This document shows, in pieces, positions 1 to 12,599 of a stretch of 64,000 bases of DNA. The position numbers were made by a program, and so were the translations under genes. Below the pieces are notes generated by a model. That model was not told where the DNA came from and made no database searches. It saw only the letters and a list, made by a program, of their open reading frames with translations. The stretch is taken from the NCBI RefSeq assembly GCF_004027225.2, contig NC_044284.2, forward strand, positions 44,316,420 through 44,380,419, written 5' to 3'. Source of the DNA: Strigops habroptila (taxonomy: Eukaryota; Chordata; Aves; Psittaciformes; Psittacidae). Positions within the stretch are counted from its first letter, which is position 1; each line of letters opens with the position of its first letter.

Positions 1-1825
1 CATATACTTTTTTTACGGGTTTACCTGGTACTGACAGTACAGCCCACTGTGAATATCAGGACTGTGTGGGTGATCTGTCTGCATTCTTTGGTACAGGAGT
101 TGTTTTTAATGTTTGCGCTTCTTAACTCCTCCATGTTGTCTTCAATTCTCCCACATTCTTGGCTGAAAGCTGGTTTATGCTGGTAATCTGTTGCTGTCTA
201 TCAGCAAAAAACATTCTCCTGGTGTCCCATGTCTAATGCAGATGTTTTTTTTTTTTAATTCAGATCTGTGTTTTGTTGCTTGCTCTGCGACTTGCCTCAT
301 AATAGTTGATCAGGTGTTTTACTTGCTTCTGTGGTTCCTTCTAATCTGCTTTGTTTGGCTCAGTTTCCTTTTCCAGTTCCCAGAAATATGCTGGCTCTAT
401 GGGTGAACCTTCTCATCTTGCTTTGGTTGTGCATTGGGTATCAGCTTCCCCTCACCACCGCTACCTTGGGCAACAGCACATGTACATGATTTCCTTATAT
501 GAGTCAAGACTATACTACTTTTATTTATGACAGCTCTGCCAAGCTTATCCTTGCATAACTTTTCCTGCTGTTACTGTTTAACAGAGAATGGCTGTGCACA
601 GAGCAAGGTCTCAACCACTTACATCTCTCAAAATGCCTTAGATGGTAGGAGTGAAATTCCATCTCACTCTGTGGCCAATGACCACAATGTTTTCTCTATC
701 TCTAAATGTTATTTGGTGGGGCTGCTAAATTGCTGCTTTTGCCATGCTAGAGGTTCTGCTCTTTGCTGATAGGAGGAGGGACACTGATGAGCAATTTATG
801 TATCAATTTTTTTTTAAGTTATAAGCCACTTTGGCAATCTCTTTGCCTGAAAACGTCTTCTGTAAACTTTATTTTTCAATGAGAGAACCAGATAAATTTG
901 ATTTGAATATATTCCCTTGGTAAGAATTCCCAATCCTGCACCTTACGCAGGAAGTAGGCTTGCCTGTTCTTGTGTCGTTCTTTTTGTTGCGACAGTGTAC
1001 CTAAGATGAGCCTTCCCGTGTTAAAAAGGTGCAGCATGCAGTTTGTCTTTGGACACTTACAAGACTTGGCTACACAAAGCCACAGCCAACTGATCGGATA
1101 TTGGCTGTGAGCAGGAGGCTGGGCTGGAGACCTTCAGAGCAGCCCCTCCAGCCAGAGCTTCTGTGATTCTGGAATTTCCTGGTTTCTTTTAAGCAGGTGG
1201 TGTGTGGGCATTTTGTCTTACTCTGCCAGCCACAGCAGCTGAGCAGGTATTGATTGCTGCAGCGCTTCTGGCTGCAAGGGAGAGAAGGAAGAGGAGCGTA
1301 GGAAGCGCCTTTGATAATTTCCTTGCCTGAGCTTTAGGTGCCTGCCTCGTTCTTCTAACGTTTTGTTCCAGAGAGCATCAGTGCTTGAATAATGGCAGCT
1401 GTAACTGAGCCTTGCTGTTCTGACTGGGCTGTTTGTGCTCTCATGCAGCTGATGCGGGAGCATATTGTGGGTGTTTGAGCCTTATCCTGAAACTTCTAGT
1501 GTCTTCTGTGCTTACAAGAGGCAATAGGTCAGCCCACAGTGACATCCAGCCTCTTCCTCCCAGCAGACCTGTCTTTCAGAAAGATCAGATGTTACTGGGA
1601 TGCCTGCTGTTTTGCTGGGAGATGTTTTCTCTTCCAGACAGTCTTGGTTTCTTTCCTTATCAACACAGCAGTATAGCGAGTTGAATTGCCTACCTACAAC
1701 ACTCTCTGTCAATTTAGCTATGTTTTGGTGACCTGTTTGGAAGGGTATCTATGAACTGATTTAAGAATAGAGTGGAGAACCTGAATCTGGAAAATAACTT
1801 TTTCTGTGTGTTTGATCTTCTGTAG
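1..1825 (+). other. UHMK1: UHMK1 intron (upstream exons outside window)
   Basis: Intronic sequence ending at the acceptor before the first UHMK1 exon seen here (AG at 1824-1825). It is AT-rich, with poly-T runs, and I recognise no further UHMK1 exon in it; the promoter, the kinase N-lobe and the catalytic loop must lie upstream of the window. The only repeat I can see is an old CR1 3' end near 1108-1172. Short open frames here show no family resemblance. Confidence 0.75.
1108..1172 (+). repeat. CR1 LINE relic, 3' tail only
   Basis: The stretch follows the final part of avian CR1 elements: GAGCAGG, then a GGCTGG(A) core, GACCTTCAGAG, CCCTCCAGCC and the terminal TTCTGTGATTCTGG. It is heavily diverged and reduced to the 3' tail, as expected for an old 5'-truncated LINE copy. 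It is sense-oriented in the UHMK1 intron. The call rests on similarity to the CR1 consensus from memory. Confidence 0.5.
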
Positions 1826-4800
1826 GATGTGAAATATATTCAAACAGACGGGTATCGAGCTCCAGAGGCAGAACTGCAGAACTGCCTGGCTCAGGCAGGG
1901 CTCCAGAGTGAGACGGAGTGTACCTCTGCTGTGGATCTGTGGAGTCTGGGAATTGTTTTACTGGAAATGTTCTCAGGAATGAAACTGAAACATACAGTCC
2001 AATCTCAGGAATGGAAGGTAAGAGAGAGCTGCTGCAGGTGTACTTGCTTGCACCAAATGCATCCTTCTGCTTCTCGTTTGTAACCTGGATTTGTGAGGTG
2101 GGATCTGGCAACTAGAGTATGTTTCCAGGATGTTGCTCTAATCCTATTGCCTTGAAAATTAAGGTTTCAGAGCCTTAAAGGCCTGCCTGCCCTGTGGGAC
2201 TGGCATGTCTGAATGCTGCCTATGTTCAGGTTACTGAAAGCTGGGGGTTTCAGGAGTCTCTGCAGCCTGTGTCTTGCCAATATTTGGGAGGTCAGTTACA
2301 CTGGCTGTAGTGTGGCACAGAAGGAAGGACAAAATAAATGACTGATGGCCACCAGCTAGTTCAGCAGCACAATGAGAGAGGAATTACTTGCTGGTTTTAG
2401 TCTAACATTCGCTCTAATTTGGGGATCCTCTTGTAAGTCTATATCCTGAGAAAACAAGATGAAGGCTCTGTGTTGTGAGCCAGGAGCCTGGTGCTGTCCT
2501 CAGTTCTTTATGAAATAGTTTTGGTTTGTGATCCGCTTCCCGGTAAGAGTATCCTTTCAACATCCTAACGTCCGCAGTAGCCGCAAATTTGCCTGTGCAT
2601 GGAAATTTCTAGGTTTTGCGCAGGCAAATAGGAAAAACGTCATCTGATGCGGGCCTGCTGGTTTAACATGTGAGGCTTGAGCATTGGGGATCTCTTACAA
2701 AATGCCACAGTACTAGAGCCCTCAGCATCCAGTCTAGAAGATGGTGGGATATTGTAAGCTTTGCACTGGTCTTTTTTTTTTTTTTCCCCTCCCTAAGCAC
2801 TGTTCCTTGTTCTTTCCAGACAAACAGTTCTGCCACCATTGATCGCATATTTGCCAGTGAAGGGGTGGTTAATTCAGCCATTCCAGCTTATCACCTCAGA
2901 GACCTTATCAAAAGGTATCTTGTCATGTTGACTAACGTGCTTAAAGATGTTCTCTGTAAAGTCTCATGTCCTGCTCTTGGTAACTTAGAGCCCACACCGA
3001 ACATTTTTTTTCTTTTACTTTTTTTTTCTTTTTTCTTAATTTTTATTTTTAAAATCTCCCAGCCACTATGCTAGTAACAAGTGCAAGCATTAGCAGACAT
3101 CCTTCAGCTCCTGATTTTGGCACAGTTTGGAGTAAGTGCATAAAGAATATCAGTCATGATGTTAATCAATTGCTGTTTCAGTGCTTTGCACTTCCTGCCA
3201 ACGAGGTTATATTTGGAGAAAACTGGAGACTTTGCTGCTTTAGGGGCGTGTTGTCAGAAACAAGGGAGGGGGGCAGACAGTGCTGCTTCTCCATTGCTGT
3301 CAAGATTCAAATGCACTTGTGTAGCTCTCTACTGAGAGGTCTGCCAAGGGGATTGTTTTTGCTCTCCTGTAACTCTGTTCTGAGGCTCCAGAGTGAATGA
3401 GGATGCAACTTGGCAGAAATAGCATTGGGAGCCTCTGGTAAAGCTGAGTAAGGGATGTTCTCTGGCAAGCACTGGACTATTAGCTGCTTTGAATGCCATT
3501 TGTGGAAAGATGTGGGAGCTGCTTGGAGCGTGATCACTTTCATAAGATTGCATGTGTGCCTGAGACACGGGCTGAATGGTCTGGGAAAGCGGAGCTGGAA
3601 CATGCCGTGTTGAACTTCCCTGTGAACTTGTTAAGTGAGCAACTTCCATCATTTAGTGCCGAGAGTCATCAAGAAGAAAAACTTACCATGCCGTGTACCC
3701 GAAATTCTTTCAGGGGATCCTTCTGTTGTGCTTCAGCCGTGAATTGAAAGACATGCTTCTCATTCTTCTCTTTGAACCATAAGCAACCCAAAAGATAGGG
3801 TGTTCCTCAGTACTGGCTTCCAGCCTGTGTTTAATTTGTTGATGCAGGCATGTTACATGAAAGAGCATAAGGGTGTCTTCTCTTCCAGCATGCTTCATTG
3901 TGACCAAGGAAAGCGAGCCTCCGCTGAGAAGGCTTTATGCAGCCCGTTCTTCAGCATTCCCTTTGGTAAGCTGTACATGTCACCCCTGCTTATGGCTTTC
4001 TCAGCAGGTACTAGAAGAGCCACAGAGCGCAGTTAAGTTGTATTGTTTGTGGTTCTGGCCTCATTGCTGTTCCTTTGCTCATAGCAGCACTTGCCAACTC
4101 TCCGTGGTATCACAGTAGGCAGGTCAGAGCGATGCCTGTGCTCTCAGTGCTGCCATGCCCCTCTAGCCCCCTGGGCTGTTGCTTTTCCCTGGTTGGATTC
4201 CCATTAAACTCTGCCCAGATCAAACTGACCAAGAGTGTATTAGCAGCAGCATTCATCTGAGGGGACAGAAGTATTTACCTAATACTGTGCCTGTTAAGGT
4301 GCTTTTGAAGAGTACTGTGCTATTTATGGTGGGTAGATTGTTCTTCATATGCCAAGTGTTTCCCAGTTCAGAAGCCAGGGATGTGAGTGACTATGGTAGT
4401 GGCTGGTGGTAGCATCTGCTGCTCCTGCATTCTCTGCACAGGTTGAATAGTCCTAGTGTGTTCTCATGGTGCAAGCCTGTTTTTGCAGTGACTGGCCTGC
4501 CTTGTCTCATGCCAGTGTGGCAGGTCACTGGCACTTTCATCTGTCAGTTTCTCTTCAATCTATTAAAATGTTTCCCCAGGACCACCTCCACCCTCCCTCC
4601 TCCCCATGTGGGTTGCAGGCTGTTAGCAAACGATGGGCTGACACTGCCTTGTTTAAGCTCATATCCCTCCCTGATTTCTGTTCCAAAAGAACTGCAGCAT
4701 CCTCCAAAGCTTGCCTGTTTTCAGGACCACCAGTGAAGAGCTCTGCATCCAGCTTTTCTGCAGCATAAATTGATGCTTCAGACATCCAGCTTCTGACTGG

Positions 4801-7800
4801 ACTAGCATTTTCCCTTGAATCTTTGTCCTGCTTTTCTTAAGCTTCTTGGTGTACTTTGCAGTGAAGGTTGTTATGTATTGCCTCTTGAGGTCACGTCAAG
4901 ATACTGGCATTCCTGTGTATTAGGCAAAGGTAACAAACTTGTTCCTGTTTTCAGACTTCCCTTGCATCTCAGAAACTGGAACTGTGGTAACCAAAGCCAC
5001 CTTCCGTGGCTGAACTTTGCAGCTGGTATTGCTTTAGAGCAGAGGGAATAGTGTAATCGGCAGTGCTTTCTGCTCTAGTTTTAAACACACAGACCTCTAA
5101 CTGTACCTAGGAAGGTGCTTCTGTGGGTAGTGCACTTAAACAAGTTTATATAACAGCTTCTTTTTTTCCTAGTTCTCTTTGCCAAACTTGTACATATGCT
5201 TGTCTCCACAAAGAAGCATTTACTGTTGCTTTCCTAGGAAGTCGGAAAATGATCTGTTATTGCCTTTCACTTGGACACAGTTTTTCTGTTTAGAGCAAAG
5301 ACAGCTGAGAATGGCTTTCCTTGTAATTTACAGCCAAGTTTTGACTTTCCAGTTCATCAACTTCTTTCCTGAGCTGCTTGCGGGCTCTCTGTTGTCAGTG
5401 TGATTGGTATCTCCTGGCACTGTGAGGAGAAGCAGAGGGGCTGGGCAGAAAGTACCTCCTACGGCAGAAGGGTATTGCAAGAAATGCATTTGTCACTTGG
5501 TTATGAGAAGACCAGATGGCTCTGAGTCCTAGGATTCGGTTTGTTTCCCTCTCTGACAAAAGGCATGTGAAATGAAGTACAGACTTACTTCAGTAAAAGG
5601 GGCAGCATATAAGACTGAGGCGACACTTAAATATTCTTTCAGTCTCTGGTTCATCTGATGTTGCTTCTTGATTGCCAACAGTCCTGTGGAGGAATGGTCC
5701 CAAAGGTTTGCTTGGAGCTGGAACATGCCTGGTTATCTGGATGCAGCACCTTTCTTCAAAGGGCCATCCCTGAGTGCTATCTGGGCATCATCTAGGATGA
5801 TAAGACCTTTCGTACTCTTAAGCTTTTCATAAGGACTCTTCCGTGTCAGGTAGGAGTTGATTTATAGCTGTGTGCTTGTCTGTCATCTCCTCTTGCACTA
5901 CGAAATCAACATCTCTCTGTGCCTGGCAGAGATGTCAGCTCCCTCACATGTGTTGTGTGCTTAGCTTGGAAAAGTATTTCCAAGGAAATAATAACCCACT
6001 ATCTCTGCAGATGTAGACAGAACCCTCAGACTGGAGAATTGGAGCCATTTCTTCCCTTTTCTCTCCCCTCTCTCACTGTCAAGTGGGAGAACTGTGAGGT
6101 ACTGCTGTTGTGTTTGGCAACTGTAGCTGCCAGTACAGATAAAAACATTAATGCTCTCCATGTTGGGCTTCCAGATCCTAAATTCATGACTGGCCTGCCA
6201 GTGCCTTTCAGGAACATGAAATCAATCTTTTGTCCCTGGGGAGCTGACAGTGTCCCTGCTGCTTTGAGTCTGTAGAAGACTGGGTGTCTTCTTGGACTTG
6301 ACTCTTATAGTTTGGCATTAGTCTGTCCACCTTGGTTATTTTCTTCTTCCACAGTAATATCTATGCTACACTGCTTGTTAGGCCATCCTGGAGCTGCTTG
6401 TTTTATTAGAGCCACGTGCACCATAGCAGCGGGCGTTATTTCTACTGTGAAGTTCACAGGATCATTGCTCACCCACCTTGTGGCCACCCTCTTTTAGCCA
6501 TGTCTTATTCTGTAGCAGTGCATTGTTTAAGTAGCTAAGTAGCTTTTCTCATTTCTTTGCAAGATTGAGTGGTGGTCTTAAAAACAGTGCATTGCAGTTG
6601 GATTTTGAAAGGGGGAAGGCTTGCATGGTGTTTAGGGAAGAACTGAAAGATACCCTGGAGAATAGTGAGGCTTGTGCTGTAGTATAGCTTAAGAATTGGA
6701 ATTACAGAAGCTGGCCGGCCTGTTTTCAGCTTGTAGCAGTAACAGGAGAGGCAGGTTGCAGAGTAGTTCTTTTATCTTCCCATATCTCCATATATGCAGG
6801 GCAGTTTGCTGAACTTAGCATAGCTCTTGAGGTCACATCAGTTTCTGAATCTGAGCTAAGTAGGCATAACCCCAGTCTTAATTTCTGCTAGCTTTGTAAT
6901 TTTAAAAGCAATTTCAGGTGCTGGTCCCAGTATAATTGCAGAATGCACTGAACCCTTTGGAAGAGTCTCTCAGTGCACAGGTGCGGTTAAGTAGGAAACA
7001 GGGAGAATACAGGCTGTAACTGCAGGTAATAGTGAAGAGAAACAAAACTGTCCTGCAAAGAGCAGGAAATGCTGTGTATGACAGCGTATTTTGAGTTAAC
7101 TTCCTGTTTCCTTGCTCCTTTGGACTTTGATTTCTGTCTTTGGGTGTCAAACAGCTCCCCATATTGAAGACTTGGTGATGCTCCCCACGCCTGTGCTGAG
7201 GCTGCTAAATGTCCTAAGCGATGCTTCTCTGCAGTGCGAAGAAGAATATGAAGGTTGGTGCAAGCAGTGCAATTCCTATATAGCAATGTGGTCTCATGGA
7301 CTCTTTTGTTTGGCTTTGGGAATGCGAGAACAAGCAGAAGTACAATTAATAGGCACCAGAACAGCAAAGAGCTGCTTGGCTGAGATTTGCTACCAAATGG
7401 ATCAACTGCACCAACAGAGAATAGACCAAGAGATTGAGACAGAAAGCAGAGCTTGTGGTGTGTTCTTGAAGGAGCCTAGATTAAAAAAATAATAACATAT
7501 TTTGATTTTCTTATTTGGTTAAATGTCCACAGACCTCATAATGCATTTGTGGCTCTGAGCTTCTGCTGGACACGTGCAGGACTCTGGAGCCCAGTAGCAG
7601 AGATCTGTGAAAGTTTGCTAATGAACTTATCCAAGATCTCAGCAGAGAACTGAAATATCTCATTGGAGTTCTTAAACTGTAGCAAAAACTCTATGTGGCA
7701 GGTGGCAAGCCATGTTGGTAGAATTTGCATTTCTGTCTGCTCTCAAATCCGTGAGTGGCAAAACCTAGAGCGCTCTGGGGATATGAATTTAAAAGGTTGG

Positions 7801-8937
7801 GTTCTGCTCACACAAGGGAGGGTTTGTGACAGCTGCTTTAGTTACTTTCCTCCAAGTGCCATTACAAAGAAAAGGTGCTCATAATTCCCAAATGTTTTAG
7901 CTGCTGGAAGGCCAGGCTTTGTGTGCGAGGAAAAGCACTGTCCATGTACTCCAAACCCTGCTGTCAAGGATTCCCTGCCTGCAGGTCTGTGTTCCTGAGC
8001 CTCAGTTCAGACACTTTGTCTTGTTATATGGACATTATATGGACATTATGCATCAGCTTCTGCTGTGGCACCTCTTGATTATTTATTTTAAATTGAGAAG
8101 AAAAGCCCATATGTTGGCTGTTTCTTATTGTGTTCATCTGGCCTTAATTTGTTTCTTCGCTCATCTAGTTTACAAAGTGAAAGCCAACAAGCTCTTTTCT
8201 TTCTCAGATATCTTGGAAGACATAAGGGAGGAGTGTCAGAAATACGGACCGGTGGTTTCCTTGCTTATTCCAAAGGAGAATCCTGGTAAAGGCCAAGTAA
8301 GTGAATGGTGGGAAGAGGCTGCATATTCCCATGTACACTCCATGTGCTGCAGGACTGCTGCTCAGCTTCTGGAAATCTGCTCGATGACAGTGCTAAAAAT
8401 AGCAGGTTGTCTTGAAGGGCAGCACAGGTTCCTTCCTGGTTATGTACAGTTGCCCAACCTGGGAGGTGCCCAAACAGCCTTAGCAGGGAGCTGGGGTATG
8501 GCAGGGAAGAGGAGAAGCCAGTGGGCAGGAGAGGAAGCATTGAGGGTGTAGAGCATCGCCATACTTTCTCCCACCTTAGCAAACACGCTCCCCTTAGAAA
8601 TGAGGAGCAAGAGATGAAGAAATTCCAGTTCAGGCATGAAGCTTCTTCCTTTTTAGCTCCATTGCTCTGGGCTCTACCAAGACTAAAGGGGAAAAATATG
8701 TTCAGGAACTGTTTCTCTGGTTGCAGGGTGGCGGGGGGGGGCATGTGGCATGCTGCACTGGAAGTCCTATTTCTCTCTTTTCTCTTTCAGGTCTTTGTTG
8801 AATATGCAAATGCTGGTGATTCCAAAGCTGCCCAAAAAATGCTGACTGGAAAGATTTTTGATGGCAAGTTTGTTGTGGCTACATTTTACCCACTGAGTGC
8901 CTATAAGAGAGGGTATCTGTACCAAAACTTGCTGTAG
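1826..8937 (+). CDS. UHMK1: UHMK1 (KIS kinase), 3' six coding exons, 5'-partial
   Basis: Coding exons 1826-2017, 2820-2914, 3889-3965, 7155-7253, 8208-8296 and 8791-8937 (TAG 8935-8937) join in frame to 232 codons. UHMK1/KIS is a nuclear Ser/Thr kinase with a C-terminal U2AF-homology motif (UHM); it phosphorylates SF1, stathmin and p27Kip1 in the characterised mammalian protein. Visible here: the activation-segment/APE region (DVKYIQTDGYRAPEAEL), helix F (SAVDLWSLGIVLLEMFSG), the end of the kinase lobe (IPAYHLRDLIK, ALCSPFFSIPF), the linker (APHIEDLVMLPTPVLRLLNVL) and the UHM (KYGPVVSLLIPKENPGKGQVFVEY through FVVATFYPLSAYKRGYLYQNLL). The ATP-binding and catalytic loops are outside the window. 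The UHM loop reads TGKIFDGKF where I recall TGRMFDGKF in human. Identity is secure from near-complete match to the mammalian C-terminus. Confidence 0.96.
2018..2819 (+). other. UHMK1: UHMK1 intron with an intronic hairpin
   Basis: Intron between two kinase-lobe exons, ending in a long poly-T/C tract before AG at 2818-2819. No repeat is recognised. It contains an isolated CpG-containing patch (about 2565-2660) built around a 13-bp inverted repeat at 2587-2599 and 2617-2629. Confidence 0.7.
3966..7154 (+). other. UHMK1: UHMK1 largest intron in window
   Basis: A 3.2-kb intron between the exon ending SPFFSIPF and the exon beginning APHIEDL. Sequence is of unremarkable base composition. I see no exon with family similarity, no recognisable CR1 and no RNA gene; the open frames on both strands are short and look random. 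Confidence 0.6.
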
Positions 8938-9347
8938 GCAGTAGCAACAATCAGGAGAGTTGTCTTGCTCCTCTTCCTCACATGTTTTACAGTTGAATGT
9001 GCAAAAGAGCTTCCTAGCCCTGCTTTTGAGTCATCTGTGAAGGAGAGATGCAAAGGACTTAACTGGGCTTTGAAACCTTTACTGCTGCTTTGTGATGTGC
9101 AGGGGAGGCCGGGATGGCTTTCAGCGTGTGCTTGTGTGTGTGTTGTGCTTGCTCGTTTACACTGGATGTGTGGCTTTGCCCCAGCGGGCGCTTGGGTGGC
9201 AGGAGTGGTGCCTGGGGGAGCCTGGGGGGGCTGAGCAGGCCTCGGTGACTGCTTTTACATGATTTGAAGCAAGACCATGTAAAGTCTTGGCCGTAGCACC
9301 TGACTTTGCTCTAGAGAGAGGATTATCTATATATAATATCTAATAAA
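8938..9347 (+). other. UHMK1: UHMK1 proximal 3'UTR
   Basis: Sequence following the TAG stop up to the first canonical AATAAA at 9342-9347. It is U/G-rich with TG runs (around 9125-9145). Mammalian UHMK1 mRNAs are known for a very long 3'UTR, so this may be only the proximal end. Confidence 0.6.
9342..9347 (+). terminator. UHMK1: UHMK1 candidate proximal poly(A) signal
   Basis: Canonical AATAAA 405 nt after the stop codon, in an AT-rich setting (TATATATAATATCTAATAAA). Position and strand fit UHMK1. Whether it is the main site cannot be judged from sequence. Confidence 0.55.
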
Positions 9348-12300
9348 GCAGAAAGACCATCCTCTCTAAACCAGACCAGGAGGACTTTCAAGTCTTCACA
9401 TCACGTAGAGCAGAGGAGGCAGTGAAATTGGATCTGCTGAGCGTTACCCTGTCACCACCTCCTGACCTGAGGAGAGCCATCTGTCTGACCTAGCACGGAT
9501 GGCATACTGGGCTTAGCAAGGTGTGGGGTGACGCTGCCTGTGGTAAGCTGAACTTGCTTGTATGGCTGGGGTGGGCAGGGACTGATGGTGGATACATGTC
9601 ATCAGAGCAGTGCCAGCCTCATTCCCGGCACAACCTGTAAGCACTTTGTAGCCTGAGGTGATGTGAAAACCCTGCGATGTGAAGTCATCTTTTTCTAGCA
9701 TATGCTCTGTGCTGGCACTGATGCTCCGTAGCTCTGATGCCAAATCATCTGTGACACGTAAGCATCTTTAGGTGATAGTTTTTGAAAGGAGTGCTACAGC
9801 ACACGGTATTCCTTGTGTCGCGGCAGGACTGCTGCCCTGCAAGTCTTATAAGAACAAATATTTGTCTGTCATAGGTCCCACACTTGGCTTTTCTGTGTTG
9901 AGCATTTTGGTTTTGCATTAATCCATTAGACTTGTAGGTAGAAGCACTGACACTTTTGGTCCTTCATAGGTTACACAAAGGGCCTGAGGCAGTCTGAGAT
10001 CCTGTATAGAAAGGGCTCTGTCAGTCACGGACCTGACTAGCCAGGAGAAGGTGTTTCCCAGTATCGGGGACAACAGCCACATGCTTTTGGGAAAAGCAAC
10101 CTGGGCGAGCAGGTTTCCCCCTGGAGCATGCTGTCTGCTCATGTGGCTTCAGTGCACAGACAGAAGCTCACTTGCACAGCTGCTGGCATTGGGTAGGTGG
10201 TGGTAGTTTCCCAGGGGTGTGCAAATCCGTACACAGGGTATCGTGACTCCTGGCATGCGTAGTGTGAAACAACCCAAATTAGAGGGGGACCAGCATATTC
10301 TGGCTTGTGGCCCTGGTAGCAGTTTTAGTGAGGAGGAGAGCCCTTGTGAATTCTTTTCTCCAGCTGAAACACTTGTGGGCAGCTGCCTGAGCCATCCCTG
10401 ACCTTCCCTGGAGTAATACCTGAATTACCTTGCAGTTTACTTTTTGCATCCTGCTGATGCTGGAATTGCTGGAATCCTGCACTTAAGCTCCTCTTGATTT
10501 TTTTGCTCTGTGCGTGTGCCGTATGTCAGGAGATCCAATGTCTGTAGCGTTTCACAAGTCTGAGTTCCACTCTGTGCTGGTGTATAGTCCTGTCTGCTGT
10601 GGCCCTTTCCAAACTCCCCCAGAAAGAACCCATCTCTCTGAATGTTTCTGTTGCCTTTGAGGTGATAGGTTTTCCACGAGAAGAACAAACTCCCACAATG
10701 AGTTTTAAGGTGAGATTTGCTGATCAGAGTTTTTCTGGGAATGATGCTACTTTGATGTATGTAGCAGCTTTGCATAGATGGGGTGTGTGATTTGTTGCTT
10801 TTAATTTAATTGTTCTTGCAGTGAAGCACCTTTAGTGTATGGGAGGAATTGGATGATTAACTGGGTGAGAATTTTTACTATGTGAAGAGCAGTGTTTACA
10901 AGTACTCTGAGTATTGGTAGATATTGGTCAGTATTGACTGACCTCCTCAGCTCTGAGTTGTTACTGTCTCTGGTGGACCGAGGCAGGGGTAAAAACACTT
11001 TGGCCCCGCAGTTCACATGTTGAATGCCATCGTGCCAGCAGCATTAAGCTGGCTGTGTGTGCGCCAGACAGGGAGATGCCAGGGTGCAGGTGCAGAACTT
11101 AAATGCATTTAAGTTCTCACATGCATTTGCCTAGGACTGAGAGCTGCTCTGTCTTCTTTCAAGCATATCTCTTTTTCGGTCAGAATTATGCTTTGGATTT
11201 GCAACTAAAGATAGAGAGCCGTGCCAGGATGAATCTGTAGAGAGGAGCTACAACCTGTTCCCGCAGCATGGTAGAGCTGTTCCTCCAGAGTTTGGCTGGG
11301 GTTTTGTTCAGCTGCTTTAACAGGAGCTAAATAAATCTTCAAGGTGCAAACTCCTGCTGCCACATTTTCTCTCCGGATGCTCATTGACCAGGCATGAGGA
11401 TGGAGCTGGGCAAAAACCTCACAGCTGCTTTTTTAAATTTTATTCCTACCAAGAGTTGAAGATGCTGATCTCTGTCATGTCACTGGATCCAGCCCCTCGC
11501 TTCCCTCTGTAGACTCTGTGGTACAGGGAGGTTTAGTAGCTCCTCGGAGCAGAAGCATTTTATCATTATCCAGCACTCTCTGCCTTCAAAACCTTTTCTA
11601 TCAAGCTGAAGCTCACTCTGGTGTCTCAGTGGTCTGTTGGTGGCTTGGCATAAGTTTCAGCCCTGCGAAAACCTGTCAGTATCTGAAGTGTGCGTTGTGA
11701 TTCAATCCAAGGCATCTGTCGTGGTGTGTGCCTGGATGGGCCTAGCTTTCCCATCTCCAAATTACTGCCGTGTTGAGGCTTTCTGCTTGGATGCTTGCTG
11801 GGTCTCTTGCTCCGTGCTGCTGATGCAGCTCCCTCCCAATTGCCCTTGGTGTAGCACCGACCTGCGTAGCCTTGGCTGGGTGACAGCTAGATGCGAAAAC
11901 CTGCAGCCTGCCTTTGAGGGAGAGATCTGTTTTGAAAGAGAAAGGGATGAAAGATGAAGCCTTAAGACAAGCCAGGGAAGGCTGATGCTGCTCTGGTGGG
12001 ATGGCAGGCCAGGCACCTGGCCCTCCTACCCGAGAGGAGGCAGTCCATGGGGCTGTGTCCCCTTGGAGCACGTGTGTAAATGGGAAACACATTGGCGCTC
12101 AGTTATTTCTTGGTGGTGGTTGGGTTTTGTAGCTGATCTGACAGGAATTGTCACTGCCAATCAAAGAATAGTAGTCCTTTCTCTGCCACCAATGTCTGTG
12201 GGAGCAGTGAGGGAGAAAGTTCTTTGCACTTCCACCTATTTATTATATGCAAGGAGGGTAACTGGTTTTTAAATCACTGGCCAAAGCACAAGTCAGCTCT

Positions 12301-12599
12301 GATCTTAGCTGTATTCCTAATTTTATTCTCACTGGTCTCCAGCCTCCAAACACCTTAGCCTGAGCACCCTCTTGCACCCGGGTTGTCTTGCCAGGGGGTT
12401 CAGTACACTTCTTCCCGCTGTGCTGGACCCTGTAACCCAGTGCCTCCCTTCGGGTTAGATGTCAACTGTTGTGCCCCGTCACGCACCATTGCTGAGCAGA
12501 TGTGTGCTTGATACAGGTGATTAATAAACGATGCTTCAGTATGAGGCGGTTGTCCAGCATGCTTTTCTTGTGGGACCCCTGCTGAGTGCCACATAAATT
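9348..12599 (+). other. UHMK1-UAP1 interval, possibly extended UHMK1 3'UTR
   Basis: No coding gene recognised. Two further sense AATAAA signals lie at 11330-11335 and 12523-12528; the second stands about 0.1 kb before the UAP1 CpG island begins. Because UHMK1 has a multi-kilobase 3'UTR in mammals, much of this stretch may be transcribed as UHMK1 3'UTR rather than being intergenic. No repeats are seen. Confidence 0.5.
12523..12528 (+). terminator. UHMK1: Candidate distal poly(A) signal of UHMK1
   Basis: AATAAA in the context GATTAATAAACG, the last sense signal before the UAP1 CpG island. Use of it would give a 3'UTR of about 3.6 kb. An alternative is that it is unused chance sequence. Confidence 0.35.
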
